The notes below the pieces were generated by a model, which saw nothing but the letters and a program-made list of their open reading frames with translations, was not told where the DNA came from and ran no database searches. 64,000 bases of DNA. It comes from Streptomyces venezuelae (GTDB lineage Bacteria; Actinomycetota; Actinomycetes; Streptomycetales; Streptomycetaceae). Positions 15,970-25,505 of this stretch are shown in pieces. Location of the stretch: positions 4,819,501-4,883,500 of the forward strand of contig NZ_CP029190.1 in assembly GCF_008642295.1 (NCBI RefSeq). Reading direction: 5' to 3'. The position numbers and the translations under genes are program-made. How positions within the stretch are numbered: the first letter of the stretch is position 1; every line of letters starts with the position of its first letter.

Positions 15970-16536
15970 CTAGGCGAAGGTCGCGGCCAGCGCATCGGCC
16001 AGGCCGGGCACCAGGCCCGCCCCGGTCAGCACCTCGCTCGCCGCGTCCTTGTCCCGCAGCCGTACGGCCGACTCGCGCGAGCCGTCCCGCAGCACCGCCA
16101 CGGTGAGCCGGACCTCCTGCCGCTCCGGATGCGCGGCCACCCACTTGGCCAGCTGCTTCTCGTTCATACCGGTCGGTACGGCGGCCTCCGCGGACGGCGG
16201 CAGCATCAGCCGCTCCACGGTCAGCGCGCAGCCGACGACCGAGTCGGGCCAGGCGATCGTGCCGAGGAACTTGTCCAGCGGGGTTCCGGCCGGCAGCTCG
16301 TCCTGCTCGATGGGGGTGTACTGGGCCTTGCCCGCATCGTCCTGGTCCAGGCCCAGCTGGGAGGCCAGCCGCGGCTCCTGCTTGCGCAGCCGGGCGGTGT
16401 CGACGAGGGCGAAGAGACGGGCGGGCCGGTTCCAGCCGAGGCCGGCGGCGTACTCGTCGATTTCGAGGCAGGCACGGGTCAGGGGGCTGGCCGCCATGGG
16501 GGTGCCGGAGGAGGAAACGTTGGACATGGACAACAT
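15970..16536 (-). CDS. PPA1309-family protein
   Basis: A 188-residue conserved actinobacterial protein of the PPA1309 family with no assigned function. ACLEIDEYAAGLGWNRPARLFALVDTARLR near the N terminus and LPPSAEAAVP followed by HPERQEVRLTVAVLRDG are the conserved parts. It lacks membrane segments and cysteine clusters. AGGAGG lies four bases before ATG 16536; TTG 16533 or ATG 16527 could also be used. It is divergent from the UPF0182 gene, a neighbourhood often kept in actinomycetes. Confidence 0.75.
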   Translation of the reverse strand: MLSMSNVSSSGTPMAASPLTRACLEIDEYAAGLGWNRPARLFALVDTARLRKQEPRLASQLGLDQDDAGKAQYTPIEQDELPAGTPLDKFLGTIAWPDSVVGCALTVERLMLPPSAEAAVPTGMNEKQLAKWVAAHPERQEVRLTVAVLRDGSRESAVRLRDKDAASEVLTGAGLVPGLADALAATFA

Positions 16537-16649
16537 CCTGCCTCCTTTCCACCCGATAACGGGAACTGACTAAAGCCTCAGTAAGTTCAATGAGTGGGCT
16601 CTACGATCGGGGGCCCCGACCAGACAACAGCGACTTCGAGGTGCGCACC

Positions 16650-19541
16650 TTGGCTTTCCAGATGCCGGACCGCGGCGGAGGCCCTTCCGGGCCACGGATC
16701 AGAGTCGGCCGCCCGTCCCGGCGAGCCCGCACTCTCCTCATGACCCTGGGCGTACTGGCCGTCCTGGCCATGCTTTTCATCATGTTCGCGGGCTTCTGGA
16801 CCGACTGGCTCTGGTACCGCTCGGTCAACTACTCGACCGTGTTCACGACCACCCTGTGGACCAAGATCGGCCTGTTCGCCGTCTTCGGCCTGCTGATGGC
16901 CGGCGCGGTCGGGTTCAACATCTGGCTGGCCCACCGGCTGAGGCCGCCGCTGGCCGCGATGTCGATGGAGCAGCAGAGCCTCGACCGCTACCGGATGAGC
17001 ATCGCCCCGTACAAGAAGTGGCTGCTCCTCGGAATCTCGCTGCTGGTCGGCCTGATCGCCGGAGCCTCGGCGGCGGGCCAGTGGAAGACCTGGCTGATGT
17101 GGGTCAACGGGGTGCCCTTCGGGCAGAAGGACCCCCAGTTCCACCTGGACGTGTCGTTCTACGCCTTCAACCTGCCCTGGTACCGCTTCCTGCTGGGCTT
17201 CGGCTTCGCGGCCATCGTGCTCTCGCTGATCGCCGCCGCCGTCGTCCACTACCTGTACGGCGGGCTGCGCGTGACCAGCCCGGGCGCCCGGGCCACCGCC
17301 GCGGCCACCGGCCACCTGTCGGTGCTGCTCGGCCTCTTCGTCAGCCTCAAGGCCATCGCCTACTGGCTGGACCGGTACGGCCTCGCCGTGAAGTCCAGCG
17401 ACTTCAAGGCCTCGGACAACTGGACCGGCCTGCGGTACGTCGACGCCAACGCCTACCTGCCGGCCAAGACCATCCTCTTCTGCATCGCCGCGATCTGCGC
17501 CGCGCTGTTCTTCGCCACGCTGTGGCGCCGCACCTGGCAGCTGCCGGTGATCGGCTTCGGCCTGATGGTGCTCTCGGCGATCCTGATCGGCGGGCTGTAC
17601 CCGGCCATCGTGCAGAAGTTCCAGGTCCAGCCGAACGAGCAGGCGAAGGAGTCGCCGTACGTCGAGAAGAACATCAAGGCGACGCGTGACGCCTACGGCA
17701 TCGACAAGACCGAGGTCACGGACTACGCGGGCGCACCGGATCCGAAGGCGGACAAGAACAAGCTCCGCCAGGACGCCAACACCACGGCCAGCATCCGGCT
17801 GCTCGACCCGAACATCGTCTCCCCGGCCTTCCAGCAGCTCCAGCAGAACAAGGGCTACTACGGCTTCCCGTCCACGCTGGCGGTCGACCGGTACAAGGAC
17901 CAGGACACCGTCATCGGTCTCCGCGAGCTCAACCTCGCGGGCATCCCGAAGAACAACTGGATCAACGACCACTTCCGCTACACGCACGGTTTCGGTGTCG
18001 TGGCGGCCAAGGGCACCGAGGTCACCGCCGACGGCACGCCCGTGTTCACCGAGTCCGGTCTGCCGTCCACCGGCGACCTCGGGACGTACGAGCAGCGGAT
18101 CTACTACGGCGAGCAGACGAAGCAGTACTCCATCGTCGGCGGTCCGCAGAAGGAACTCGACTACGCCGACGACAAGGGCGAGAAGGAGACCACCTACAAG
18201 GGCGACAGCGGGGTGAGCCTGGGCAACCCGATCAACCGGGCCGCCTACGCCCTGGCCTTCAGCGAGCCGCAGATCCTGTACTCCGGAGCGATCGGCGAGG
18301 GTTCGAAGATCCTCTACCACCGCACGCCCAAGGAGCGGGTCGAGGCGGTCGCCCCCTGGCTGACGATCGACGGCGCCGCCTACCCGGCGGTGATCGACGG
18401 CCGGATCCAGTGGATCGTGGACGCCTACACCACCAGCAACGGCTACCCGTACGCCTCCCGTACGACGCTCGGGGACACCACGGCGGACTCGCTGACCAAC
18501 TCCCAGCGCGCGGTCGTCGCGCAGGAGAACCAGGTCAACTACATCCGGAACTCCGTGAAGGCCACGGTCGACGCCTACGACGGCACCGTGAAGCTGTACC
18601 AGTGGGACGGCCAGGACCCGGTCCTCAAGACCTGGATGAAGGCCTTCCCCGGCACGGTCAAGGACAAGAAGGAGATCCCGCAGGCACTGATGGACCACCT
18701 GCGGTACCCCCAGGACCTGTTCAAGGTCCAGCGTGAGCTCCTGACCCGGTACCACGTCACCGACCCGCAGACCTTCCTCAGCGGCAGCGAGGTCTGGGCC
18801 GTGCCCGACGACCCGACCAACAAGGAGGGGAACGCGGTTCCGCCGTACTACCTCTCCCTGAAGATGCCGGGGCAGAAGGAGAAGGACCAGGTCTTCTCGC
18901 TCACCACGACGTTCACACCGAACGGGCGGGACAACCTGAGCGCCTTCATGGCGGTCAACGCCGATCCGGGCACCCCCGACTACGGCAAGATCAGCGTGCT
19001 GAAGCTGCCCACCGCGAACCCGGTGGACGGACCGAAGCTGGTGCAGGCCAAGTTCAACTCCAAGCCGGAGATCGCCCAGGAGATCAACATCCTGAGCCGC
19101 GGTGACTCTCAGGTGGAGTACGGCAACCTGCTCACCGTCCCGCTCGACAAGGGGATGCTCTACGTCGAGCCGGTGTACGTGCGCGGTGGCGGCCTCAAGT
19201 ACCCGCTGCTGAAGAAGGTCCTCGTGACCTACGGGGAGCGGACCGCCTTCGAGAACACGCTGGAGAAAGCGCTGAACGTGGTCTTCGAGGCCGAGGCGCC
19301 GACCGCGCCACCCCCGCCGACCACCACCCCGCCCGGCGACGGCACCGCGCAGCCGCCGCCGCAGGACCCGACGGTCAAGCAGGCGCTCGCCGACGCCCAG
19401 AAGGCGATCGAGGAGGCCGACAAGGCCATGAAGGCCGGCGACTGGACGGCCTACGGAAAGGCTCAGGACGACCTCGAGGCGGCGCTGAAGCGGGCCATCG
19501 AGGCGGAGGCGAAGGGGCAGGCACCCAAGCCCTCCGGCTAG
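16650..19541 (+). CDS. UPF0182 family large membrane protein
   Basis: A protein of about 963 residues with seven predicted transmembrane helices in the first 320 residues (for example [20 protein letters not shown] and [20 protein letters not shown]), a long extracytoplasmic domain rich in charged and aromatic residues, and a C-terminal Pro/Thr stretch followed by a Lys/Ala helix. This is the conserved actinobacterial UPF0182 family of unknown function. Start is uncertain: TTG 16650 ([11 protein letters not shown]) has CGAGG at a suitable distance, ATG 16662 is possible, and ATG 16590 lacks a ribosome site. Confidence 0.85.
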   Translation: MAFQMPDRGGGPSGPRIRVGRPSRRARTLLMTLGVLAVLAMLFIMFAGFWTDWLWYRSVNYSTVFTTTLWTKIGLFAVFGLLMAGAVGFNIWLAHRLRPPLAAMSMEQQSLDRYRMSIAPYKKWLLLGISLLVGLIAGASAAGQWKTWLMWVNGVPFGQKDPQFHLDVSFYAFNLPWYRFLLGFGFAAIVLSLIAAAVVHYLYGGLRVTSPGARATAAATGHLSVLLGLFVSLKAIAYWLDRYGLAVKSSDFKASDNWTGLRYVDANAYLPAKTILFCIAAICAALFFATLWRRTWQLPVIGFGLMVLSAILIGGLYPAIVQKFQVQPNEQAKESPYVEKNIKATRDAYGIDKTEVTDYAGAPDPKADKNKLRQDANTTASIRLLDPNIVSPAFQQLQQNKGYYGFPSTLAVDRYKDQDTVIGLRELNLAGIPKNNWINDHFRYTHGFGVVAAKGTEVTADGTPVFTESGLPSTGDLGTYEQRIYYGEQTKQYSIVGGPQKELDYADDKGEKETTYKGDSGVSLGNPINRAAYALAFSEPQILYSGAIGEGSKILYHRTPKERVEAVAPWLTIDGAAYPAVIDGRIQWIVDAYTTSNGYPYASRTTLGDTTADSLTNSQRAVVAQENQVNYIRNSVKATVDAYDGTVKLYQWDGQDPVLKTWMKAFPGTVKDKKEIPQALMDHLRYPQDLFKVQRELLTRYHVTDPQTFLSGSEVWAVPDDPTNKEGNAVPPYYLSLKMPGQKEKDQVFSLTTTFTPNGRDNLSAFMAVNADPGTPDYGKISVLKLPTANPVDGPKLVQAKFNSKPEIAQEINILSRGDSQVEYGNLLTVPLDKGMLYVEPVYVRGGGLKYPLLKKVLVTYGERTAFENTLEKALNVVFEAEAPTAPPPPTTTPPGDGTAQPPPQDPTVKQALADAQKAIEEADKAMKAGDWTAYGKAQDDLEAALKRAIEAEAKGQAPKPSG

Positions 19542-19596
19542 CCGGAAACAACGGGGACAGGAGAAGTTCCGCGTCGTGATACTGTGGTTTCACCGA

Positions 19597-19670
19597 CGCG
19601 GGGTGGAGCAGCTCGGTAGCTCGCTGGGCTCATAACCCAGAGGTCGCAGGTTCAAATCCTGTCCCCGCTA
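19597..19670 (+). tRNA. Initiator tRNA-fMet (CAU), copy 1
   Basis: The 74 nt cloverleaf starts CGCGGGG, has anticodon CAT in loop CTCATAA, and T-arm GGTTCAAATCC. Three consecutive G-C pairs in the anticodon stem (GGG/CCC) and a C1-T72 mismatch at the acceptor end mark it as an initiator. The 3' CCA is not encoded (the sequence continues ACTG). It is followed by a terminator at 19680-19711. Confidence 0.95.
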
Positions 19671-19679
19671 CTGAAAACG

Positions 19680-19711
19680 AAGGCCCGGATCCCATGGATC
19701 CGGGCCTTCGG
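19680..19711 (+). terminator. Terminator after tRNA-fMet copy 1
   Basis: A perfect palindrome AAGGCCCGGATCC-CATG-GGATCCGGGCCTT directly follows the tRNA. Almost the same sequence follows copy 2 at about 21878-21910. Confidence 0.85.
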
Positions 19712-19853
19712 CATGTCTACTCGCGTGTCCGTACGGGTGAGTTGTCGGTGGCGCGTGTTTGACTTGTCACTCTGTGGGCATGTCGACAAAACGCTGAAGT
19801 GACCTCACTGGCTGCGACATACCAGGTGTACGCGGGTAGCAGGTGATGCGACG

Positions 19854-21722
19854 ATGGGATTTATGGGGGACAGGTCAACTCTGCTGGAGACAGGGCGGTT
19901 TGTGCGGACGGAGACCGAAGAGGGCACGGAAGGCACCGGGGTGGCGCAGCCGGCCAGGGCCGAGGACACGGAGACCGCACTGACCGATGCGGTGGCCGTG
20001 GCCGAGGTGTTCCCCGAGGCCGATGCGGAGCCGGCCGGCGACGCAGAGCTCGAGGCCAGGCACCGGGGGCCCGCCGACAAGGGCGACCCGGGTGCCATGA
20101 GCGTGCTCGGCGCGCTGCTGCTGCGCCGCGGAGACCTGGACGGCGCCGAGCCCTACCTGCGGGGGGCCACCGGTGAGGGTGACCGGGCCGCCGCCAACAA
20201 CCTGGGGGTCCTGCTGCACCAGCGCGGGTACCCGGAGGAGGCCGCCGGCTGGTGGCGGGTCGCCGCCGTCGCCGGATCCGCCCCCGCCGCACACGCGCTG
20301 GGCCGGTACTACCGCGAGCGCGGTGACGAGCCCGCCGCCGAGTACTGGCTGCGGCAGGCCGCCGAGTCCGGGCACGCGCTCGGTGCGTACGGACTGGCCG
20401 ACCTGCTGGAACACCGCGGGGACGAGGGTGCCGAGCGCTGGCTGCGGGCCGCCGCCGAGCAGGGCCACCGGGAGGCCGCCTACCGGCTGGCCCGGATCCT
20501 GCGCCGCCGCGAACCCGCCGAGGCCGAGGCCTGGTACCGGCAGGCGGCGGCGCGCGGCCACCGCCGGGCGGCCCTGCACCTGGGCACCCTGCTGGAGGCC
20601 CGCGGCGAGCTCAAGGAGGCCGGGCGCTGGTACCTGACCTCCGCCAAACAGGGCGAGGCCCGGGCCGCCTGCGCCCTGGGCTTCCTGCTGCGCGACGCCG
20701 GGGACGAGGACAGCGCCGCCGCCTGGTGGCACCGGGCCGCCCAGGACGGCGACGGCAACGCCGCCAATGCGCTCGGCGCCCTGCACGCGGCACGCGGCGA
20801 GACCCAGACGGCCGAGAAGTGGTACCGGGCCGCCATGGACGCCGGCGACCACAACGGGGCCTACAACCTCGCCCTGCTGTGTGCCGCGCAGGAGCGGACC
20901 GCCCAGGCGGAGCAGTTCTACCGGCGGGCCGCCTACGCCGGCCACCGGGAGGCCGCCAACGCGCTGGCCATCCTGCTGCTCCAGGGCGGGGACGCGGCCG
21001 GTGCCGAGCCGTGGTTCTCCAAGGCGGCCGAGGCGGGCAGCGTGGACGCCGCCTTCAACCTGGGCATCCTGTTCGCCAGCCGGGACGAGGACCGCACCGC
21101 GCTCAAGTGGTACGAGCGGGCGGCCTCGGCCGGCCACACCGATGCGGCGCTCCAGGTCGGCATCGCGCTGGTCCGCGACGGGGAGGAGCGGGCCGCCGAG
21201 CGCCACCTGCGCTGCGCGGCGGGCGGCGGCAGCGCGGAGGCGGCCTTCCGGCTGGCCTCCCTGCTGGAGTCGCTGGCCCCGCCGCCGGAGCCGCCCGCGC
21301 TGGGCGAGCCGGTGGCGGCGCCGCGCAGCGAGAGCGAGGAGTGGTACGAGCGGGCCGCCGAGCAGGGGCACCGGCGCGCCCAGGTACGGGTCGGCATGCT
21401 GGCGGCGGGCCGCGGTGATCTCGGCACGGCCGCCCGCTGGTACCGGGAGGCGGCCGAGGCGGGCTCCCGCAACGGTGCCTTCAACCTGGGGCTGCTGCTG
21501 GCCCGGGAGGGCGCCGAGCCGGAGGCCGCCCTGTGGTGGACCCGTGCGGCCGTGGCCGGCCACGGCCGGGCCGCGCTCCGGCTGGGCCTGCTGGCGGCCC
21601 GGCACGGGGACCTCGCGGAGGGCCAGAAGTGGTGCGCCCGGGCCATGGAGCTCGGACCCGCGGAGGTGTCCCAGCGGGCGGCGAAGCTCCGCGAGGCTCT
21701 GGCGGAAGAGCTCTCCGCGTAG
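19854..21722 (+). CDS. Sel1/TPR-like repeat protein
   Basis: A protein of about 622 residues made almost wholly of Sel1-like repeats of 36 residues. Recurring units of the type AAYRLARILRRREPAEAEAW YRQAAARGH run from residue 60 to the end, about 15 copies. After a short acidic N terminus there is no signal peptide or membrane helix. Such solenoids bind other proteins; the partner is unknown. The start is either ATG 19854 or ATG 19863, and neither has a strong ribosome site. The gene lies between two copies of the initiator tRNA. Confidence 0.85.
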   Translation: MGFMGDRSTLLETGRFVRTETEEGTEGTGVAQPARAEDTETALTDAVAVAEVFPEADAEPAGDAELEARHRGPADKGDPGAMSVLGALLLRRGDLDGAEPYLRGATGEGDRAAANNLGVLLHQRGYPEEAAGWWRVAAVAGSAPAAHALGRYYRERGDEPAAEYWLRQAAESGHALGAYGLADLLEHRGDEGAERWLRAAAEQGHREAAYRLARILRRREPAEAEAWYRQAAARGHRRAALHLGTLLEARGELKEAGRWYLTSAKQGEARAACALGFLLRDAGDEDSAAAWWHRAAQDGDGNAANALGALHAARGETQTAEKWYRAAMDAGDHNGAYNLALLCAAQERTAQAEQFYRRAAYAGHREAANALAILLLQGGDAAGAEPWFSKAAEAGSVDAAFNLGILFASRDEDRTALKWYERAASAGHTDAALQVGIALVRDGEERAAERHLRCAAGGGSAEAAFRLASLLESLAPPPEPPALGEPVAAPRSESEEWYERAAEQGHRRAQVRVGMLAAGRGDLGTAARWYREAAEAGSRNGAFNLGLLLAREGAEPEAALWWTRAAVAGHGRAALRLGLLAARHGDLAEGQKWCARAMELGPAEVSQRAAKLREALAEELSA

Positions 21723-21794
21723 CCGGGCGCGACGCTCTGCCTTCCCATCGATTTGCTCTGGCCGGGTGGCTTCACGTAACGTTGGGTTTACCGA

Positions 21795-21871
21795 CGCGGG
21801 GTGGAGCAGCTCGGTAGCTCGCTGGGCTCATAACCCAGAGGTCGCAGGTTCAAATCCTGTCCCCGCTACCA
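21795..21871 (+). tRNA. Initiator tRNA-fMet (CAU), copy 2
   Basis: The sequence is identical to copy 1 over the 74 nt body, with the same three G-C anticodon-stem pairs and C1-T72 mismatch. Unlike copy 1, the 3' CCA is encoded (21869-21871). The eight bases before it (TTTACCGA) closely match the bases before copy 1 (TTCACCGA). Confidence 0.95.
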
Positions 21872-21877
21872 CGTGCT

Positions 21878-21910
21878 CAAGGCCCGGATCCCATGGATCC
21901 GGGCCTTGAG
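21878..21910 (+). terminator. Terminator after tRNA-fMet copy 2
   Basis: CAAGGCCCGGATCC-CATG-GGATCCGGGCCTTG is a palindrome sharing its core with the terminator of copy 1, showing that the duplication covered tRNA plus terminator. Confidence 0.85.
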
Positions 21911-21972
21911 TCGTTTTCGGGTCCCCGGTGGAGCCGTGCGGGCCTTCCGGGCCGGGCGGGAGCCCGCCCGGA

Positions 21973-22389
21973 CTAGGCTCCGGCGCAGTTCGGGCAGATG
22001 CCCCGGTAGGTGACCTCCACGCCCTCGACCGTGAAGCCGAAGCGCTCCGAGTCGGGCAGGTCGGCCAGCGGGTTGCCCGCGGGGTGGACATCGCGGATCG
22101 CGCCGCAGCGGGCGCAGACCAGGTGCTGGTGGGGCCGGTGCGCATTGGGGTCGTACCGCTTGGCGCGGCGGTCCGTGGAAACCTCCAGGACCTCGCCTAG
22201 GCTCACCAGTTCGCCCAGCGTGTTGTAGACGGTCGCGCGGGAGATCTCCGGCAGCTTCGCCACGGCGCGGGCGTGCACCTCGTCGGCCGTCAGGTGGACG
22301 TGGTCACCGTCCAGCACCTCGGCCACGACACGCCGCTGCGCGGTCATGCGCCAGCCGCGTCCGCGCAGTCGTTCCAGCAGGTCACTCAT
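21973..22389 (-). CDS. Fur-family (PerR/CatR-like) repressor
   Basis: A 138-residue Fur-family regulator with winged helix RMTAQRRVVAEVLDGDHVHLTADEVH at the N terminus, dimer domain motif HRPHQHLVCARCGAIRD, and a second pair CPNC near the C terminus; CARC and CPNC form the structural zinc site. It is divergent from a catalase gene, with a palindrome overlapping the catalase -35, so it is probably a peroxide-responsive catalase repressor of the CatR/FurA kind. TAGGCT (minus strand, 22402-22397) ends seven bases before ATG 22389, so its mRNA is probably leaderless. Confidence 0.85.
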   Translation of the reverse strand: MSDLLERLRGRGWRMTAQRRVVAEVLDGDHVHLTADEVHARAVAKLPEISRATVYNTLGELVSLGEVLEVSTDRRAKRYDPNAHRPHQHLVCARCGAIRDVHPAGNPLADLPDSERFGFTVEGVEVTYRGICPNCAGA

Positions 22390-22467
22390 AGAGGCCAGCC
22401 TAACAGCGAGGAGATCCGGATTCGATACGCATAAAGATCACGAACCATTACGGACTTGGATGCTTAC

Positions 22468-22495
22468 TTGACTTAGACAAAGTCCATCGTAGGAT
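22468..22495 (+). promoter_or_regulatory. Catalase promoter with Fur-family operator
   Basis: TTGACT (22468-22473) and TAGGAT (22490-22495), 16 bp apart, form a vegetative-type promoter for the catalase gene. The palindrome GACTTAGACAAAGTC (22470-22484, arms GACTT/AAGTC) overlaps the -35 and spacer. A further GGACTT lies at 22452-22457. Binding of the adjacent Fur-family repressor here would block the promoter; this is inferred from position and symmetry. Confidence 0.65.
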
Positions 22496-22549
22496 CGGGT
22501 ATGGCAAACGCCATGGACAGGACTGGCAGGAAAGACGCAGGAGGCGCAC

Positions 22550-24001
22550 GTGACGCAGGGACCGCTCACCACGGAGGCCGGGGCTCCGGTCGCCGACAAC
22601 CAGAACAGCGAGACGGCGGGCGTCGGCGGTCCGGTCCTGGTGCAGGACCAGCTGCTGCTCGAGAAGCTCGCCCACTTCAACCGTGAGCGCATTCCGGAGC
22701 GCGTGGTGCACGCCCGCGGCGCCGGCGCGTACGGCACCTTCACGGTGACCGCGGACGTCACGCAGTACACCCGGGCCGCGTTCCTCTCCGAGGTCGGCAA
22801 GCAGACCGAGACCTTCCTGCGCTTCTCCACCGTCGCGGGCAACCTCGGTGCGGCCGACGCGGTGCGCGACCCCCGCGGCTGGGCGCTGAAGTTCTACACC
22901 GAAGAGGGCAACTACGACCTCGTCGGCAACAACACCCCGGTGTTCTTCATCAAGGACGCCATCAAGTTCCCGGACTTCATCCACACCCAGAAGCGCGACC
23001 CGTACACCGGCTCGCAGGAAGCCGACAACGTGTGGGACTTCTGGGGCCTGAGCCCCGAGTCCACCCATCAGGTGACCTGGCTGTTCGGCGACCGCGGCAT
23101 CCCGGCGTCCTACCGTCACATGAACGGCTACGGCTCGCACACGTTCCAGTGGAACAACGAGGCCGGGGACGTCTTCTGGGTCAAGTACCACTTCAAGACC
23201 GACCAGGGCATCAAGAACCTCACCCAGGCCGAGGCCAACAAGCTCGCCGGCGAGGACCCCGACTCCCACCAGCGCGACCTGCGCGAGTCCATCGAGCGCG
23301 GCGAGTTCCCGACCTGGACCGTGCAGGTCCAGATCATGCCGGCGGCCGACGCGGCGCAGTACCGCTTCAACCCGTTCGACCTCACCAAGGTGTGGCCGCA
23401 CGAGGACTACCCGCCGATCGAGATAGGCAAGCTGGAGCTCAACCGCAACCCGGAGAATGTCTTCGCCGAGGTCGAGCAGAGCATCTTCAGCCCGGCGCAC
23501 TTCGTCCCCGGCATCGGTCCGTCCCCGGACAAGATGCTCCAGGGTCGCCTCTTCGCGTACGGCGACGCCCACCGCTACCGCGTCGGCATCAACGCCGACC
23601 ACCTGCCGGTGAACCGCCCGCACGCCACCGAGGCGCGCACCAACTCCCGTGACGGCTTCCTGTACGACGGCCGCCACAAGGGCGCGAAGAACTACGAGCC
23701 GAACTCCTTCGGCGGTCCGCACCAGACCGACCGCCCGCTGTGGCAGTCCACCGCGGTCACCGGCGGTACCGGCAACCACGCGGCCCCGGTCCACTCCGAG
23801 GACAACGACTTCGTCCAGGCGGGCAACCTCTACCGCCTGATGTCCGAGGACGAGAAGGGCCGTCTGATCGAGAACCTGGCCGGCTTCATCGCCAAGGTCT
23901 CCCGTGACGACCTCGCCGAGCGTGCGATCGGCAACTTCCGCCAGGCGGACGGAGACTTCGGCAAGCGGCTGGAAGCCGCGGTCCAGGCCCTGCGCGGCTG
24001 A
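22550..24001 (+). CDS. katA: Monofunctional haem catalase
   Basis: A 483-residue small-subunit catalase that dismutates hydrogen peroxide. Conserved parts are [16 protein letters not shown] (distal histidine region), [44 protein letters not shown], and the proximal haem tyrosine segment [14 protein letters not shown]. The length fits clade-3 catalases without the extra C-terminal domain. Start is GTG 22550 with AGGAGG at 22539-22544. It is regulated from the promoter-operator region shared with the divergent Fur gene, and ends at the bidirectional terminator at 24022-24052. Confidence 0.95.
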   Translation: MTQGPLTTEAGAPVADNQNSETAGVGGPVLVQDQLLLEKLAHFNRERIPERVVHARGAGAYGTFTVTADVTQYTRAAFLSEVGKQTETFLRFSTVAGNLGAADAVRDPRGWALKFYTEEGNYDLVGNNTPVFFIKDAIKFPDFIHTQKRDPYTGSQEADNVWDFWGLSPESTHQVTWLFGDRGIPASYRHMNGYGSHTFQWNNEAGDVFWVKYHFKTDQGIKNLTQAEANKLAGEDPDSHQRDLRESIERGEFPTWTVQVQIMPAADAAQYRFNPFDLTKVWPHEDYPPIEIGKLELNRNPENVFAEVEQSIFSPAHFVPGIGPSPDKMLQGRLFAYGDAHRYRVGINADHLPVNRPHATEARTNSRDGFLYDGRHKGAKNYEPNSFGGPHQTDRPLWQSTAVTGGTGNHAAPVHSEDNDFVQAGNLYRLMSEDEKGRLIENLAGFIAKVSRDDLAERAIGNFRQADGDFGKRLEAAVQALRG

Positions 24002-24021
24002 CGCCCGCTCGCCGAGAGCCA

Positions 24022-24052
24022 CAGGGCCGGACCCGATCGGGGTCCGGCCCTG
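24022..24052. terminator. Bidirectional terminator between catalase and CBS genes
   Basis: A 13 bp perfect stem pairs CAGGGCCGGACCC (24022-24034) with GGGTCCGGCCCTG (24040-24052) around a 5 nt loop, between two convergent genes. Confidence 0.8.
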
Positions 24053-24059
24053 CGGTCAT

Positions 24060-24452
24060 CTAGGCGGCGACCGAGCGCCGCGCCGGCACCCAGCAGCGGA
24101 TGATGTCGCGGACCGAGACGATTCCGACCGGCCCGCCGTGCTCCAGCACGATCAGGTGCCGGAAGCCGCCGTGGGCCATGGCCTCGGCTGCCTCCTGGAG
24201 CGTGGCCTCGGGGGTGCAGAACACCACGTTGTTCGTGGTGTGCGCACCGACGGTCTCCCGGTCGGGGTCCTGCCCCGCACCGATCGAGTTGAGGATGTCG
24301 CGCTCGGTCAGGATGCCGATGCCGCTGTGGTCGGGATCGAGGACGACGGCTGCGCCGATGCGCCGGCCGGACATGAGTCCGGCGGCCTGCCGGAGGGTGT
24401 GGGCGGGGCCGAGGGTGAGGATCACGGTGCTCATGGCGTCGCGGACGAGCAA
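24060..24452 (-). CDS. CBS-domain pair protein
   Basis: A protein of about 130 residues consisting of two CBS motifs in tandem (VRDAMSTVILTLGPAHTLRQ... GIGILTERDILN and NNVVFCTPEATLQEAAEAMA... GIVSVRDIIR). Stand-alone CBS pairs bind adenine nucleotides and regulate a partner or act as energy sensors. The partner is not evident here. TTG 24452 is preferred because AGGAGG lies eight bases before it; the in-frame GTG at 24461 overlaps the ribosome site. Confidence 0.8.
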   Translation of the reverse strand: MLVRDAMSTVILTLGPAHTLRQAAGLMSGRRIGAAVVLDPDHSGIGILTERDILNSIGAGQDPDRETVGAHTTNNVVFCTPEATLQEAAEAMAHGGFRHLIVLEHGGPVGIVSVRDIIRCWVPARRSVAA

Positions 24453-24600
24453 GAGTGCCACCTCCTGGGGTGAGACCCCCCGCTTCGGCGGAGCGCTTAG
24501 AGAATCGATTCACAAGCGCACAAGCGGAGGATTCTCAGATTCCCATGCCCACCCGGGGCCAACAAGGGGGCACGCTCGGTGAAAACGCGCGCGGTCGCGC

Positions 24601-25404
24601 TCAGCCGCGCGGGCGGACGTACCCCAGCATCTCCTCGTGCAGCAGCCCGTTGGAGGCCGCGGCATTGCCGCCGTCCACCCCGTCCACCCCGTCCAGGCTG
24701 GTGAAGCGCCCGCCGGCTTCCTGGACCACCACCGCGATCGCGGCCATGTCCCACAGGTTCAGCTCAGGCTCCGCGCACAGGTCCAGCGAGCCCTCGGCCA
24801 CCATCATGTACGGCCAGAAATCCCCGTAGCCGCGGGTCCGCCAGCACGCCCGGGTCAGGTCCAGGAAGCCGGGCAGCCGGCCCTGCTCCTCCCAGCCGCT
24901 CAGCGAGGAGTACGCGAACGAGGCGTCGGACATCGTCGACACCTTCGACACCCCGATCGGGGTCTCCCGGGCCAGACTGCCCCCGGCGAATGCGCCCGCA
25001 CCCTCGGAGGCCCACCAGCGGCGGCCCAGGGCGGGCGCGGAGACCACGCCGACCACCGGCCGGAACCGGCCGTTCTCGTCGGCCTCCATCAGGGAGATCA
25101 GCGTCGCCCAGACCGGCACGCCGCGGACGTAGTTCTTGGTGCCGTCGATCGGGTCGACCACCCAGCGCCGCGGGCCGGTGCCGACGAGGCCGTACTCCTC
25201 GCCGAGGATCGCGTCCGCGGGCCGCGCCTCCTCGATCAGGCGCCGGATCACGGCCTCCGTGGCGGTGTCGGCCTCGCTCACCGGAGTCATGTCCGGCTTG
25301 GTCTCCACCTTGAGGTCCAGAGCCTGGAAACGGTCCATGGTGACCGCATCGGCGGCGTCGGCGAGAGCGTGGGCGAGGCGCAGGTCTTCGTCGTACTCGG
25401 GCAT
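24601..25404 (-). CDS. hisN: Histidinol-phosphatase / inositol-monophosphatase family protein
   Basis: A 267-residue Mg-dependent phosphatase of the IMPase superfamily. Metal ligands are seen in GEEYG, in WVVDPIDGTKNYVRG (signature 1) and in LNLWDMAAIAVVVQEAGG (signature 2). The overall sequence resembles actinobacterial HisN, which hydrolyses histidinol phosphate, but inositol-1-phosphate cannot be excluded. No other his genes lie nearby. TACTGT on the minus strand (25416-25411) ends six bases before ATG 25404, so the transcript is probably leaderless. Confidence 0.8.
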   Translation of the reverse strand: MPEYDEDLRLAHALADAADAVTMDRFQALDLKVETKPDMTPVSEADTATEAVIRRLIEEARPADAILGEEYGLVGTGPRRWVVDPIDGTKNYVRGVPVWATLISLMEADENGRFRPVVGVVSAPALGRRWWASEGAGAFAGGSLARETPIGVSKVSTMSDASFAYSSLSGWEEQGRLPGFLDLTRACWRTRGYGDFWPYMMVAEGSLDLCAEPELNLWDMAAIAVVVQEAGGRFTSLDGVDGVDGGNAAASNGLLHEEMLGYVRPRG

Positions 25405-25505
25405 GGCCGAACAGTATCGGCAGGGTTCCGGCCGGACCACACGGGCTCTCTTGACAGTGCATGGCGGTCCGTCAACTCTGGCCTGAACAGCCAGCGGGAG
25501 GCGAG

